Assembly (NCBI GenBank): GCA_001897745.1
Contig: MKUH01000029.1
Span: 42,900 to 106,899 of the forward strand
Direction: 5' to 3'
Source of the DNA: Candidatus Accumulibacter sp. 66-26
Lineage (GTDB): Bacteria > Pseudomonadota > Gammaproteobacteria > Burkholderiales > Rhodocyclaceae
Length of the DNA: 64,000 bases
Shown: positions 19,000 to 27,406 of the stretch, one piece after another
How the letters are laid out: each line of letters opens with the position of its first letter
Position numbering within the stretch: position 1 is the first letter of the stretch
Program-made: the position numbers and the translations under genes
The notes under the pieces: model-generated
What the model was told of the DNA's origin: nothing
Database searches by the model: none
The model's input: only the letters and a program-made list of their open reading frames with translations

Positions 19000-21513
19000 T
19001 CAGGCCCGGAACACCTTGACCGCACACTTCTTGTAGTCCGTCTCCTTCGAAATCGGACAGGTGGCATCGAGCGTCAGCTTGTTGACCAGGCGCCCGGCGT
19101 CGAAGAAGGGAATGAACACGAGGCCGCGCGGCGGCTTGTTGCGGCCGCGCGTCTCGACGCGCAACGTGATCTCGCCGCGCCGCGAGGCCACCCGGACCTC
19201 CATCCCGCGCTGCAGGCCGCGCGCCCTGGCGTCGTCCGGGTGCATGAAGACGACGGCATCGGGAAAGGCCTTGTACAGTTCCGGGACGCGCCGCGTCATC
19301 GAGCCGGTGTGCCAGTGTTCGAGCACGCGGCCGGTGCACAGCCAGAGGTCGTACTCCTTGTCCGGCGCCTCGGGCGGCGGCTGGTAGGGCAGCGCGAAGA
19401 TCACCGCCTTGCCGTCCTGGTGGCCGTAGAAGCGGACCTTCTCTCCCTTCTTCACGTAGGGGTCGTAGCCCTCGCGGAAACGCCATAGCGTCTCCTTGCC
19501 GTCCACCACCGGCCAGCGCAGGCCGCGCGCCTGGTGGTAGGTCTCGAAGGGCGCGAGGTCGTGCCCGTGGCCGCGGCCGAAGGAGGCGTACTCCTCGAAC
19601 AGGCCCTTCTGCACATAGAAGCCGAAGTGCTTGGCATCGTCGTTGTCGAAGCCCTTCTGGATCTGCTTGAGCGGAAATCTGTCCACCTGCCCGTTGCGGT
19701 AGAGCACGTCGAACATGCTCTTGCCCTTGAGCTTCGGCGCCTTGGCCAGGAGTTCCGGCGGCCACACCTCGTCGATCCGGAAGCGCTTGGCGAACTCCAT
19801 GATCTGCCACAGGTCCGAGCGCGCCTCGCCGGGCGGCTTCACCTGCTGGCGCCAGATCTGCGTGCGGCGCTCGGCGTTGCCGTAGCCGCCCTCCTTTTCG
19901 ACCCACATCGCCGTCGGCAGGACGAGGTCGGCGGCCATCGCGGAAACCGTCGGATAGGGATCGGAGACGACGATGAAGTTGTCCGGGTTGCGCCAGCCGG
20001 GATAGAGCTCGTCGTTGATGTTCGGCCCGGCCTGCATGTTGTTGTTGCACATCTGCCAGTAGAAATTGACCTTGCCGTCCTTCAGCGCGCGCGCCATGGC
20101 CACGGCGTGCAGGCCGACCCAGTCGGGAATCGTGCCGTCCGGCAGCAGCCAAAGTTCCTCGGCGTGGCGCCGGTGCTCCGGGTTGGTGACGACCATGTCG
20201 GCCGGCAGGCGGTGGGCGAAGGTGCCGACCTCGCGCGCCGTGCCGCAGGCCGACGGCTGGCCGGTCAGCGAGAAGGGGCTGTTGCCCGGCTCGGAAATCT
20301 TGCCGGTCAGCAGGTGGATGTTGTAGATCAGGTTGTTGGCCCAGGTGCCGCGCGTGTGCTGGTTGAAGCCCATGGTCCAGAAGGAGACGACCTTGATCTT
20401 CGGATCGGCGTAGAGCTCGGCGAGCGCCTTGAGATGTTCGACGGAAACGCCGGAGAGCTTCGACACTTTCTCGACCGTGTAGTCGGCGACGAACTTTCTG
20501 AACTCGTCGAAGGTGATCGCGTCCGACTTGCCGGTGTTGCCGCGCGGTTTGCCGTCGGCGCCCGGATAGCCGTTGTTGTTGGCGTCCTTCTCGAGCGGAT
20601 GGTTCGGGCGCAGACCGTAGCCGATGTCGGTGACGCTGTTCTTGAAATTGACGTGCCTGGAAACGAACTCCTGATTCACCCGCCCCGTCGCGATGATGTG
20701 GTTGGCGATGTAGTTCATGATCGCCAGGTCGGTCTGCGGGGTGAAGATCATCGGGATGTCGGCCAGCTCGTACGAGCGGTGCTCGTAGGTCGAGAGCACG
20801 GCCAGCCTGACGTGCTTGTTCGACAGCTTGCGGTCGGAGATGCGCGTCCACAGGATCGGGTGCATCTCGGCCATGTTCGACCCCCAGAGCACGAAGGCGT
20901 CGGCGTGCTCGATGTCGTCGTAGCAGCCCATCGGCTCGTCGATGCCGAAGGTGCGCATGAAGCCGGTGACGGCCGAGGCCATGCAGTGGCGCGCGTTCGG
21001 ATCGAGGTTGTTGGAGCGGAAGCCGACCTTCATCAACTTGACGGCGGCGTAGCCCTCCATGATCGTCCACTGGCCGGAACCGAACATCGAAATGCCCTTC
21101 GGTCCCTTCTTCTTCAGGGCATCCCGGCACTTCTCCTCCATGACGTCGAAGGCCTGCTTCCATGACACCGGCGCGAACTCGCCGTCCTTGGCGAACTTGC
21201 CGTCCTTCATGCGCAGCATCGGCGTCGTAAGGCGATCCTTGCCGTACATGATCTTCGACAGGAAATAGCCCTTGATGCAGTTGAGCCCCATATTGACCGG
21301 CGCGTCCGGGTCGCCCTGGGTCGCCACCACCCGGCCGTTCTGCGTGCCGACCAGCACCCCGCAGCCGGTTCCGCAGAAGCGGCAGGGCGCCTTGTCCCAG
21401 CGGATGTCGTCCTTCGGCGGCGCGGCCTCGGCAGTGCCGCCGGGCAAACCGGCGGCGGAAAGGGCCGCTGCCGCGGCATGGGCCTTGATAAACGCTCTAC
21501 GGTCCAGCTTCAC
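19000..21513 (-). CDS. napA: Periplasmic nitrate reductase catalytic subunit
   Basis: 837-residue molybdenum enzyme reducing nitrate to nitrite in the periplasm. The N-terminus carries a Tat signal (DRRAFIK then an Ala-rich core). The 4Fe-4S cluster motif is CRFCGTGC plus a Cys about 27 residues later (LNCIKGY), and the Mo ligand Cys is in ARHCMASAV. The C-terminal molybdopterin-guanine-dinucleotide binding region is intact and the length is normal for NapA. Its start overlaps napD by 4 nt. Need for molybdenum links it to the modABC and ModE-box genes nearby. Confidence 0.97.
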   Translation of the reverse strand: MKLDRRAFIKAHAAAAALSAAGLPGGTAEAAPPKDDIRWDKAPCRFCGTGCGVLVGTQNGRVVATQGDPDAPVNMGLNCIKGYFLSKIMYGKDRLTTPMLRMKDGKFAKDGEFAPVSWKQAFDVMEEKCRDALKKKGPKGISMFGSGQWTIMEGYAAVKLMKVGFRSNNLDPNARHCMASAVTGFMRTFGIDEPMGCYDDIEHADAFVLWGSNMAEMHPILWTRISDRKLSNKHVRLAVLSTYEHRSYELADIPMIFTPQTDLAIMNYIANHIIATGRVNQEFVSRHVNFKNSVTDIGYGLRPNHPLEKDANNNGYPGADGKPRGNTGKSDAITFDEFRKFVADYTVEKVSKLSGVSVEHLKALAELYADPKIKVVSFWTMGFNQHTRGTWANNLIYNIHLLTGKISEPGNSPFSLTGQPSACGTAREVGTFAHRLPADMVVTNPEHRRHAEELWLLPDGTIPDWVGLHAVAMARALKDGKVNFYWQMCNNNMQAGPNINDELYPGWRNPDNFIVVSDPYPTVSAMAADLVLPTAMWVEKEGGYGNAERRTQIWRQQVKPPGEARSDLWQIMEFAKRFRIDEVWPPELLAKAPKLKGKSMFDVLYRNGQVDRFPLKQIQKGFDNDDAKHFGFYVQKGLFEEYASFGRGHGHDLAPFETYHQARGLRWPVVDGKETLWRFREGYDPYVKKGEKVRFYGHQDGKAVIFALPYQPPPEAPDKEYDLWLCTGRVLEHWHTGSMTRRVPELYKAFPDAVVFMHPDDARARGLQRGMEVRVASRRGEITLRVETRGRNKPPRGLVFIPFFDAGRLVNKLTLDATCPISKETDYKKCAVKVFRA

Positions 21514-21767
21514 GCCTTCTTCTCCTGTCCTTCGTTGATGTCGTCGCTGTATTGGTAAACCAGCGCCACCGAAAAGACGCCCGGCACCCGGTGCAAGGCG
21601 ACGTAGGTTTCGGAAGCGCTGCTGGTGTCGCTGTCTTCGAGGGTCAGGACCAGCTTCCCCGCCTCGACGACGGCATGGATGTCGACGCCCGGCATCGCCG
21701 CCAGCGCGGAACGGACTTCGCTCAGGCGCTCGGGAACGACGTGCAGGACGATGCTGGAAATATTCAT
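21510..21767 (-). CDS. napD: NapA-specific Tat chaperone
   Basis: 85-residue cytoplasmic NapD family protein that binds the NapA twin-arginine signal peptide and supervises cofactor insertion before export. The N-terminal strand [13 protein letters not shown] and the [13 protein letters not shown] end are typical. It overlaps napA by 4 nt and begins 97 bp downstream of tonB. No clear promoter or FNR-type site is visible in that 97-bp gap, so the nap genes may be co-transcribed with the upstream metal genes. Confidence 0.9.
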   Translation of the reverse strand: MNISSIVLHVVPERLSEVRSALAAMPGVDIHAVVEAGKLVLTLEDSDTSSASETYVALHRVPGVFSVALVYQYSDDINEGQEKKA

Positions 21768-21864
21768 CGTGCCGACCTCGCGCGGATGCCGCGCTCCGCT
21801 GCCGGCGAATCGGCGCGGAACGGGGAAGGAATCAAGCCATGCGTCGATTCGTTCATTTCGCTCC

Positions 21865-22545
21865 TCACATCACGAAGACGATGGGGACCTGCACCCAGGC
21901 GGCGACCTGCGCGTCGCCGCGCCGCGCGGGAACGAAGCGCCAGCCGGCGACCGCCGCGCGGGCGGCCTCGTCGAGCCGCGCAAAGCCCGACGACGCGCCG
22001 ACCTCGATGCGCTCGGCGCGCCCGTCGGCGGAAACGAAGATGCGCAGCACGACGCGCCCTTTCTCCCCGAGCCGACGGGACGCCGGCGGGTACTGCGGCG
22101 GCGGGTTGTCGAGATAGGCGGCGTTGAAGATCGGCGGCACCAGCGGCGGCGGCGCAACGGCTGCGGCCTCTGCCGCTTGCGGCGCGGCGGACGGCGCCGG
22201 CTCGGCGGGCGCCTCGGGGACGAGGAAGGAGGACGGCGGCGCTTCGGCGCGCGGCGCGGCGGCGAGCACCGGCACCGGCGGGCGCGGGCGCTTCGCGACC
22301 GGCTTCGGCGGCGGCACCGGCGCTTCCGCCACCGGCGGTACGCGCGGCGCGATCAGGCTGGCCTGGACGATTTCGCCGAAGGTCTGCCGCGCCTGCGGCG
22401 ACACCTGCAGCACGATGCCAAGCAGCGCGACGTGCGCGAGGACGACGCCGAGCCACTGCAGCGCCGGCCGCAGCCAGCGCCGCGCCGGCGCCGGAAAGGC
22501 GCGCGGCGCGGCGCTGCCGCACAGGAAGTCCTCGGCTGTCAGCAT
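21865..22545 (-). CDS. tonB: TonB energy-transducing protein
   Basis: 226-residue TonB. There is one N-terminal membrane helix (about residues 30-50), a Pro/Ala-rich periplasm-spanning region (PPPKPVAKRPRPPVPV and similar) and a C-terminal TonB domain with YPPASRRLGEKGRVVLRIFV and GWRFVPARRG. It couples ExbBD to outer-membrane receptors. The start overlaps the end of the DUF364 gene by 7 nt, tying it to the metal-uptake genes upstream; exbBD are placed beyond nap. Confidence 0.9.
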   Translation of the reverse strand: MLTAEDFLCGSAAPRAFPAPARRWLRPALQWLGVVLAHVALLGIVLQVSPQARQTFGEIVQASLIAPRVPPVAEAPVPPPKPVAKRPRPPVPVLAAAPRAEAPPSSFLVPEAPAEPAPSAAPQAAEAAAVAPPPLVPPIFNAAYLDNPPPQYPPASRRLGEKGRVVLRIFVSADGRAERIEVGASSGFARLDEAARAAVAGWRFVPARRGDAQVAAWVQVPIVFVM

Positions 22546-23414
22546 CGCGCCGCCGGCGGCAGGCGCAGGGTGACGCGCTCCACCGTCTTGCCGAAGAAGT
22601 GATAGCCGGAACCGCCCTCGGCCAGCACTTCGAGCAGTTCGTCGGGTGCCAGCACCCGCGTCCCGCCGAGCACGGTGACGCCGCGTCCGACATAGGGCTC
22701 GGCGATCAGCGTCGCCGTCGGCCCGATCACCGCCGCCTCGGCCCCCGGCCGCAACAGGCGCAGCAGGCCGTCGAGCGAGCCGTTGATCAGCGTCGTGCCG
22801 GTGGTGATGAAGACGTCGGCCCGGGGCAGGATTTCCGGCGCCTGCGCGGCCGGTGCGTAGTAGGGCATTTCCTCGGGTTTGAGCGTCGCCGGATCGAGTT
22901 CGAGGACGTTGAAGGGCTGGCCGCGCCGGCGCAGCTCGCGCATGTAGGGCGGGAAGGCGCCGACCAGCGCCACGCGCTGGCCGGGCGCGATCGGCAGCGC
23001 CTCGAAGGCGTCGCCGCCGCTCAGCGCGGCACCGGCCGGCGGCCCGTCGCGCAGCCACAGCGTTTCGGCCAGCGCGTTGAGCGTGGCGATGGCCAGCGCC
23101 CGACGCAGGTCCTGCGCCCGGTAGAGGTCGTCGAGCACCTGCGCCGCGCGGCGCCCGGCGATCTTGCCCGGCGTCGGCATGGCCTTGGCCGAGCTCGGGC
23201 AGCACACGGCCTCGGGCACGCTCTTGATCGGCGTCGCGCACAGCCCGCCGACGCCGTTCGACAGCTTGACGCCGGTGAAGAAGATGCCGAGCACGGCGCG
23301 TTCCAGCGTCAGCGTTTCGGCCTCGGAACCGAGGCGTTCGAGGACCGCGGCGTGCAGTTCGGCAAGCAGGCTCGGCGAGTCGACGGCTGCGGCCTGGCGG
23401 GAAATCGGCGTCAT
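22539..23414 (-). CDS. DUF364/DUF4213 Rossmann-like protein, putative metal chelation
   Basis: 291-residue protein. The N-terminal part matches DUF4213 (FFTGVKLSNGVGGLCATP with a CC pair in EAVCCPSS), and the C-terminal part the Rossmann-like DUF364 domain (RVALVGAFPP, FITTGTTLINGS, VIGPTATL). Pfam describes the family as putative heavy-metal chelation; no reaction is established to my knowledge. It lies between a methyltransferase gene (5 bp upstream) and tonB (7-nt overlap), inside a run of FecCD transporters and TonB receptors, which supports a role with a metal ligand. A cytosolic location is expected; no signal peptide is seen. Confidence 0.78.
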   Translation of the reverse strand: MTPISRQAAAVDSPSLLAELHAAVLERLGSEAETLTLERAVLGIFFTGVKLSNGVGGLCATPIKSVPEAVCCPSSAKAMPTPGKIAGRRAAQVLDDLYRAQDLRRALAIATLNALAETLWLRDGPPAGAALSGGDAFEALPIAPGQRVALVGAFPPYMRELRRRGQPFNVLELDPATLKPEEMPYYAPAAQAPEILPRADVFITTGTTLINGSLDGLLRLLRPGAEAAVIGPTATLIAEPYVGRGVTVLGGTRVLAPDELLEVLAEGGSGYHFFGKTVERVTLRLPPAARC

Positions 23415-23419
23415 CGTGC

Positions 23420-24457
23420 TCACACTCCCTCCGGGCGACGGGCGAAATGCAGCTTGGTGTTGCCGTACTCGCCGGTGAGGTCGGCGCGCTCGGCGTCGAC
23501 CAGCCCGGCGTCTTCCAGGCGCTGGCAGAACTGCTCGACATGGCACAGCGGATGGCTGTCGGTGAGCACCGCCTTGTCGAGGTCGCGCAGGCCGCCCGGC
23601 GCCGTTTCGCAGGCTTCGAGGCAGAACCAGTGCGCCGCGCACAGCTCGCCGCCGCGCGTCAGGCAGGCGGCGACGGCGGCCAGCGCGTCGACCGTGTTCT
23701 TGCGTACCGGGTAGAGGCTGTGGAAGAGCACGGCGCAGTCGACGCCGCGGCACTCCTCGCGCGGCGGCGGATCGAGCGGCGTGCCCGGCACGACGCGGCA
23801 GCGTTCGGCCAGACCGCAGGCGGCAATCGTCGCCTGCGCGCGCAGCGGGGCGTCGGGCGCGACGACGAGCGTGACGCTCGCTTCGGGAAAGCGCTGGCAG
23901 AGCGCCGCGGCGAGCAGGCCGTCGCCGCCGTCGAAGCACAGCAGCGAACGCGGCGCCCGGCGCCCCGGCTGCGCGAAGCGCGCCGCCAGATGCGCGGCCA
24001 GACGGCGCGCTTCGCCGAGGAAGGGATGGCGCTCGATGGAGAGCGGTTGCGCCGGCGCCGGCGTCCACTCCGGAGACAAGAAGCGCGCCAGATCGGACCA
24101 GCCGGAGGACCGCGCCAGCCAATCGTCCAGCACCTCCGCCTGACGCCACGGACTGCTCGCGCACAGCACCTCCGCCATCCCCGGCGCCAGCCGGTAGGCG
24201 CCGCCCTCCCGCGCCAGCAAGCCGAGGTCTTCCAGCGTCTGCAGGAAGGCGCCGAGATGGGCGCCGCGCAGTTCGAGGGCGGCGGCGACGGCGGATTTTT
24301 CCGCCGGGCCGTTCCGCTCCAGCCAGTCGAACAGGCCGCTGGCGAAGCCGGCGCGCAGCGCCTGGAAGTTCTTGAAGCCGTCGCCGATGCTGCGGACGGC
24401 GGCGACTGCCGGCGGCGCTTCGAGGGCGGCGAGGTCGATGCTTCGATTCGTGTTCAT
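23420..24457 (-). CDS. SAM-dependent methyltransferase with winged-helix N-terminus
   Basis: 345-residue protein resembling O-methyltransferases of the caffeate/hydroxyindole type: an N-terminal winged-helix-like region (about residues 20-105) and a Rossmann domain (about 170-320). Motif I is degenerate (CFDGGDGLLAAAL where DxGGGxG is usual), so cofactor binding should be tested. C-terminal NTKLHFARR suits the family. Nothing in the sequence identifies the acceptor. The gene is 32 bp after a periplasmic binding protein gene and 5 bp before the DUF364 gene, so it probably acts on the same small molecule. Confidence 0.75.
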   Translation of the reverse strand: MNTNRSIDLAALEAPPAVAAVRSIGDGFKNFQALRAGFASGLFDWLERNGPAEKSAVAAALELRGAHLGAFLQTLEDLGLLAREGGAYRLAPGMAEVLCASSPWRQAEVLDDWLARSSGWSDLARFLSPEWTPAPAQPLSIERHPFLGEARRLAAHLAARFAQPGRRAPRSLLCFDGGDGLLAAALCQRFPEASVTLVVAPDAPLRAQATIAACGLAERCRVVPGTPLDPPPREECRGVDCAVLFHSLYPVRKNTVDALAAVAACLTRGGELCAAHWFCLEACETAPGGLRDLDKAVLTDSHPLCHVEQFCQRLEDAGLVDAERADLTGEYGNTKLHFARRPEGV

Positions 24458-24489
24458 TTCCAGTCTCCGGGAATGATGGTTGAGCAAAA

Positions 24490-25560
24490 TCAGTCGGCGG
24501 AAGGCGCGCCGCGCGGGCCGCCCTCCAGGATTTCCCGCGCCTGCGCCGGCGACAGTTCGGTGCCGAAGAAGTCGCGGTAGAAGCGCCGCGTCTCGGCGGC
24601 GAGGTCGAGGCCGGCGAACGGCGCCGGGTGGAACTGCTTGGCCGCCCACAGCACGGTGAGCGGCTGTTCGGCCGTGCGGTTGCCCCAGGTGTGCGCGCCG
24701 CAGGGCGCCACCAGAATGCGTCCGGCGCGCACCGCCGCGAGCCCGGCGAAGCGCGGCTCACGGCGCACGGCGGCGGCCTCCTCGTGTCCGGCGACGATCA
24801 GGATTTCGGGATTCCACGCGAGCAGCTGTTCGAGCGTGAAGCTGCGCGATTCGATGCTGCGCCCGTCGTCGGTGACGCTCTCGCCGCCGGCGGCGCGTAT
24901 CCACCATTCGGCGACGAGGTGCGGCTGCGTCAGCGTCGCCGGGCTGAAATAAAGGACGCGCGGCCGCGCCGGCGCGGCGCGGCGCAGGGTCGCGGCGACG
25001 CCGGCCAGCGTCGCGTCGAAATACGCCGCGTAGCGCTCGGCGGCCGCCGGCCGGCCGAACAGCTCGCCGAGCAGGCGCACCGCGGCCTTGACGTCCTCCG
25101 GTCGGCGCCAGGCCACGTACAGCGCCGGCAGACCGGCGCGGCGCAGGCTCTCGGCGCTCGCCCGGTCCATCGTCAGCACGGCGTCCGGCGCGGCGCGCAG
25201 CAGCCCTTCCAGATTCGGCGTGCGGTCGGCGTTCTGCAGGCGCGGCAGGTCGGCGGTGTGCGGCGCGAACACCGTCTGATAGCCCCAGCGCGGCTTGCGC
25301 GCGAAATCGGGCAGGCCGTTGGCCAGGCGCCGGCCTTCGCCGACGGCGAAGATCAGGCTGTTGAGCACCGGCACCGCGCCGACCGTGGCGACGCGCTCGA
25401 CACGCGCCGGCAGCGCCACCGCGTCGCCCGCCATGTCGGCCAGCGTGCGCGGCGCGGCGGCCAGCGTGCGCGGCGCGGCGGCCAGCGCCAGCGGCGCCGA
25501 CAGCGCCCAGCAGGCAAGCAGCGAGGGAAGGAGGCGGCGCCAGGGGAAGCGGACGATCAT
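24490..25560 (-). CDS. Periplasmic binding protein of FecCD-type ABC importer 1
   Basis: 356-residue class III (BtuF/FepB-like) binding protein. A signal peptide is followed by a tandem duplication AAPRTLAAAPRTLA around the likely processing site. Two lobes joined by a long helix are suggested by RVATVGAVPVLNSLI and the second-lobe SRSFTLEQLLAWNPEILIVA. Its ligand may be a siderophore, corrinoid or other metal chelate. It follows the ATPase gene by 16 bp. Arg/Trp-rich patches (RKPRWGYQ, WGNRTAEQP) might contact an anionic ligand; this is speculation. Confidence 0.85.
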   Translation of the reverse strand: MIVRFPWRRLLPSLLACWALSAPLALAAAPRTLAAAPRTLADMAGDAVALPARVERVATVGAVPVLNSLIFAVGEGRRLANGLPDFARKPRWGYQTVFAPHTADLPRLQNADRTPNLEGLLRAAPDAVLTMDRASAESLRRAGLPALYVAWRRPEDVKAAVRLLGELFGRPAAAERYAAYFDATLAGVAATLRRAAPARPRVLYFSPATLTQPHLVAEWWIRAAGGESVTDDGRSIESRSFTLEQLLAWNPEILIVAGHEEAAAVRREPRFAGLAAVRAGRILVAPCGAHTWGNRTAEQPLTVLWAAKQFHPAPFAGLDLAAETRRFYRDFFGTELSPAQAREILEGGPRGAPSAD

Positions 25561-25576
25561 CGCGGTGTTCTCCGAA

Positions 25577-26341
25577 TCAAAGTCGCGGCACGCAGGCGCT
25601 TGGGATGCCGGCGTGTTCGACGACATCCACCGGCGTGGCGTAAAGATCGCTCAGGGTGCGCGCGCAGAGCACCTCGCGCGCCGCGCCCGCGGCGGCGATG
25701 CGCCCGCCGGTCATTGCGGCGACGCGGGCGCCGAGCAGAAAGGCATGTTCCGGCTGGTGCGTGGTGACGAGCACGCTCATGCCGTCGGCGGCGAGCTCGC
25801 GGATGGTGCGCAGTACGCGCGCCTGGTTGCCCAGATCGAGGCTCGCCGTCGGCTCGTCCATCACCAGCAGGCGCGTCCGCTGCGCCAGCGCGCGGGCGAT
25901 CAGCGCGAGCTGGCGCTCGCCGCCGCTGACGCGGTTGAACGGGTGCTCAGCCAGGCGCTCGATGCCGACGCGGGCAAGCGCCTCGTATGCCAGGCGCTCG
26001 TCCTCGCGGCTCGGCAGGGCGAGCGGCGGCATGTGCGGCGTGCGGCCCATGAGCACCACGTCGAGCAGCGCAAGCGCGCTGTCGCCGGCGGCCTGCGGCA
26101 CGTAGGCGAGCTGGAGCGCGAGACGGCGCGAAGACGCCTCGGTCTCGCCCTCGATGCGCACGCAACCGCGTTCGAAAGACAACGCACCGATCAGGCATTG
26201 CAGCAGCGTCGTCTTGCCGCTGCCGTTGGGCCCGAGCAGGCAGAGGATTTCGCCGGCGCCGAGCGCCAGGTCGATGCCGGCGAGCACCGGCGGCTGGCCC
26301 GGCATGCGCCGGCAGATCAATCCTTCGACTTTCAGGACCAT
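25577..26341 (-). CDS. FecE/BtuD-type ABC ATPase, importer 1
   Basis: 254-residue ATPase with Walker A GPNGSGKTT, signature VSGGERQLALIARAL and Walker B LLVMDEPTASLD. It belongs to the siderophore/vitamin B12 importer branch. The first codon lies within the end of the permease gene (10-nt overlap), so the pair is translationally coupled. It energises transport of whatever the adjacent binding protein delivers. A second, similar ATPase lies 5.3 kb upstream. Confidence 0.92.
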   Translation of the reverse strand: MVLKVEGLICRRMPGQPPVLAGIDLALGAGEILCLLGPNGSGKTTLLQCLIGALSFERGCVRIEGETEASSRRLALQLAYVPQAAGDSALALLDVVLMGRTPHMPPLALPSREDERLAYEALARVGIERLAEHPFNRVSGGERQLALIARALAQRTRLLVMDEPTASLDLGNQARVLRTIRELAADGMSVLVTTHQPEHAFLLGARVAAMTGGRIAAAGAAREVLCARTLSDLYATPVDVVEHAGIPSACVPRL

Positions 26342-27396
26342 TGCCGCCTCGCTTTCGCCAGGATGACGACGAACACCGGCGCGCCGAGCACGGCGGTAAC
26401 GATGCCGAGCGGCAGCTCGGCCGCGAAGGCGCTGCGGCACAGGCCGTCGACCAGCAGCAGGTAGCCGGCACCGAGCAGCGCCGAGGCCGGCAGCAGCGTG
26501 CCGTAAGCCGGCCCGACGAGGAGGCGGGCGAGATGCGGAACGAGCAGGCCGACCCAGCCGACGATGCCGGAGATGCTGACCGCCGCCGCCGTCATCAGCG
26601 TCGCCGCCACGATCAGCACGATACGCAACGCGCCGACCGGAATGCCGAGCGTGCGCGCCTCGTCGTCGCCGGCTTCGAGCACCTGCGTCGGCCAGCGCAG
26701 CAGGAACAGCACCGACAGGCCGAGCAGCGCGAAGGGCGCCGCCCAGGCGAGGTCGCTCATGCCGACGCGGCCGAGACTGCCGAGCAGCCAGAAGACGATG
26801 GCCGGCAAGGTATCGGTCGGGTCGGCGACGTACTTCAGCGCCGACGTGAGCGCCTGAAAAAGCGCCGAGACGACCAGCCCGGCGAGCACCAGCACGAGCG
26901 CCGAACCGTTGCCCAGACGACCGGCGACGAACATCGCCGCACCGACGGCGCAGAGGCCGCCGGCGAAGGCGGCGCCCTGCACGGCCAGCGCGCTGCCGTA
27001 CAGCAGCATGGCCAGCGCGGCGCCGAAGCCGGCGCCGGCGGAAACGCCGAGGATGGCCGGCGAGGCGAGCGGATTGCGGAACAGCGTCTGGTAGGCGGCG
27101 CCGGCCGCGGCCAGACTGGCGCCGACCAGCATCGCCGCCAGCACGCGCGGCAGGCGCACGGCGAGCACAACGTTCTCGACCGCCGGCGGCTGCGCCGAAG
27201 GGGCGCCGACGAGCGCCGACCAGAGCACGTCGAGCACCGCCGCCGGCGACAGCGGGTAATGCCCGAATCCCATCGAGACGACGGCGACGGCGAAGAGCGC
27301 CGGCAGCAGCCACTCCACCCCGCCGCGCCGCCGGCCTCCCCTGCCTTTCCCGCCGGCCCGCGCGGCATCGGCCGTGCCGATTCCATCCGTTCGCAT
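26332..27396 (-). CDS. FecCD-type ABC permease, importer 1
   Basis: 354-residue permease with about ten helices and hallmark FecCD phrases: RLPRVLAAMLVGASLAAAGA, FRNPLASPAILGVSAGAGFG and GIVGWVGLLVPHLARLLVGP. It has a basic Gly/Arg-rich N-terminal tail. It forms a homodimeric channel for a metal chelate or corrinoid. It starts 10 bp after the TonB receptor 1 gene, giving receptor-permease-ATPase-binding protein order. Confidence 0.92.
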   Translation of the reverse strand: MRTDGIGTADAARAGGKGRGGRRRGGVEWLLPALFAVAVVSMGFGHYPLSPAAVLDVLWSALVGAPSAQPPAVENVVLAVRLPRVLAAMLVGASLAAAGAAYQTLFRNPLASPAILGVSAGAGFGAALAMLLYGSALAVQGAAFAGGLCAVGAAMFVAGRLGNGSALVLVLAGLVVSALFQALTSALKYVADPTDTLPAIVFWLLGSLGRVGMSDLAWAAPFALLGLSVLFLLRWPTQVLEAGDDEARTLGIPVGALRIVLIVAATLMTAAAVSISGIVGWVGLLVPHLARLLVGPAYGTLLPASALLGAGYLLLVDGLCRSAFAAELPLGIVTAVLGAPVFVVILAKARRQWS

Positions 27397-27406
27397 GCCG
27401 GCGCGC

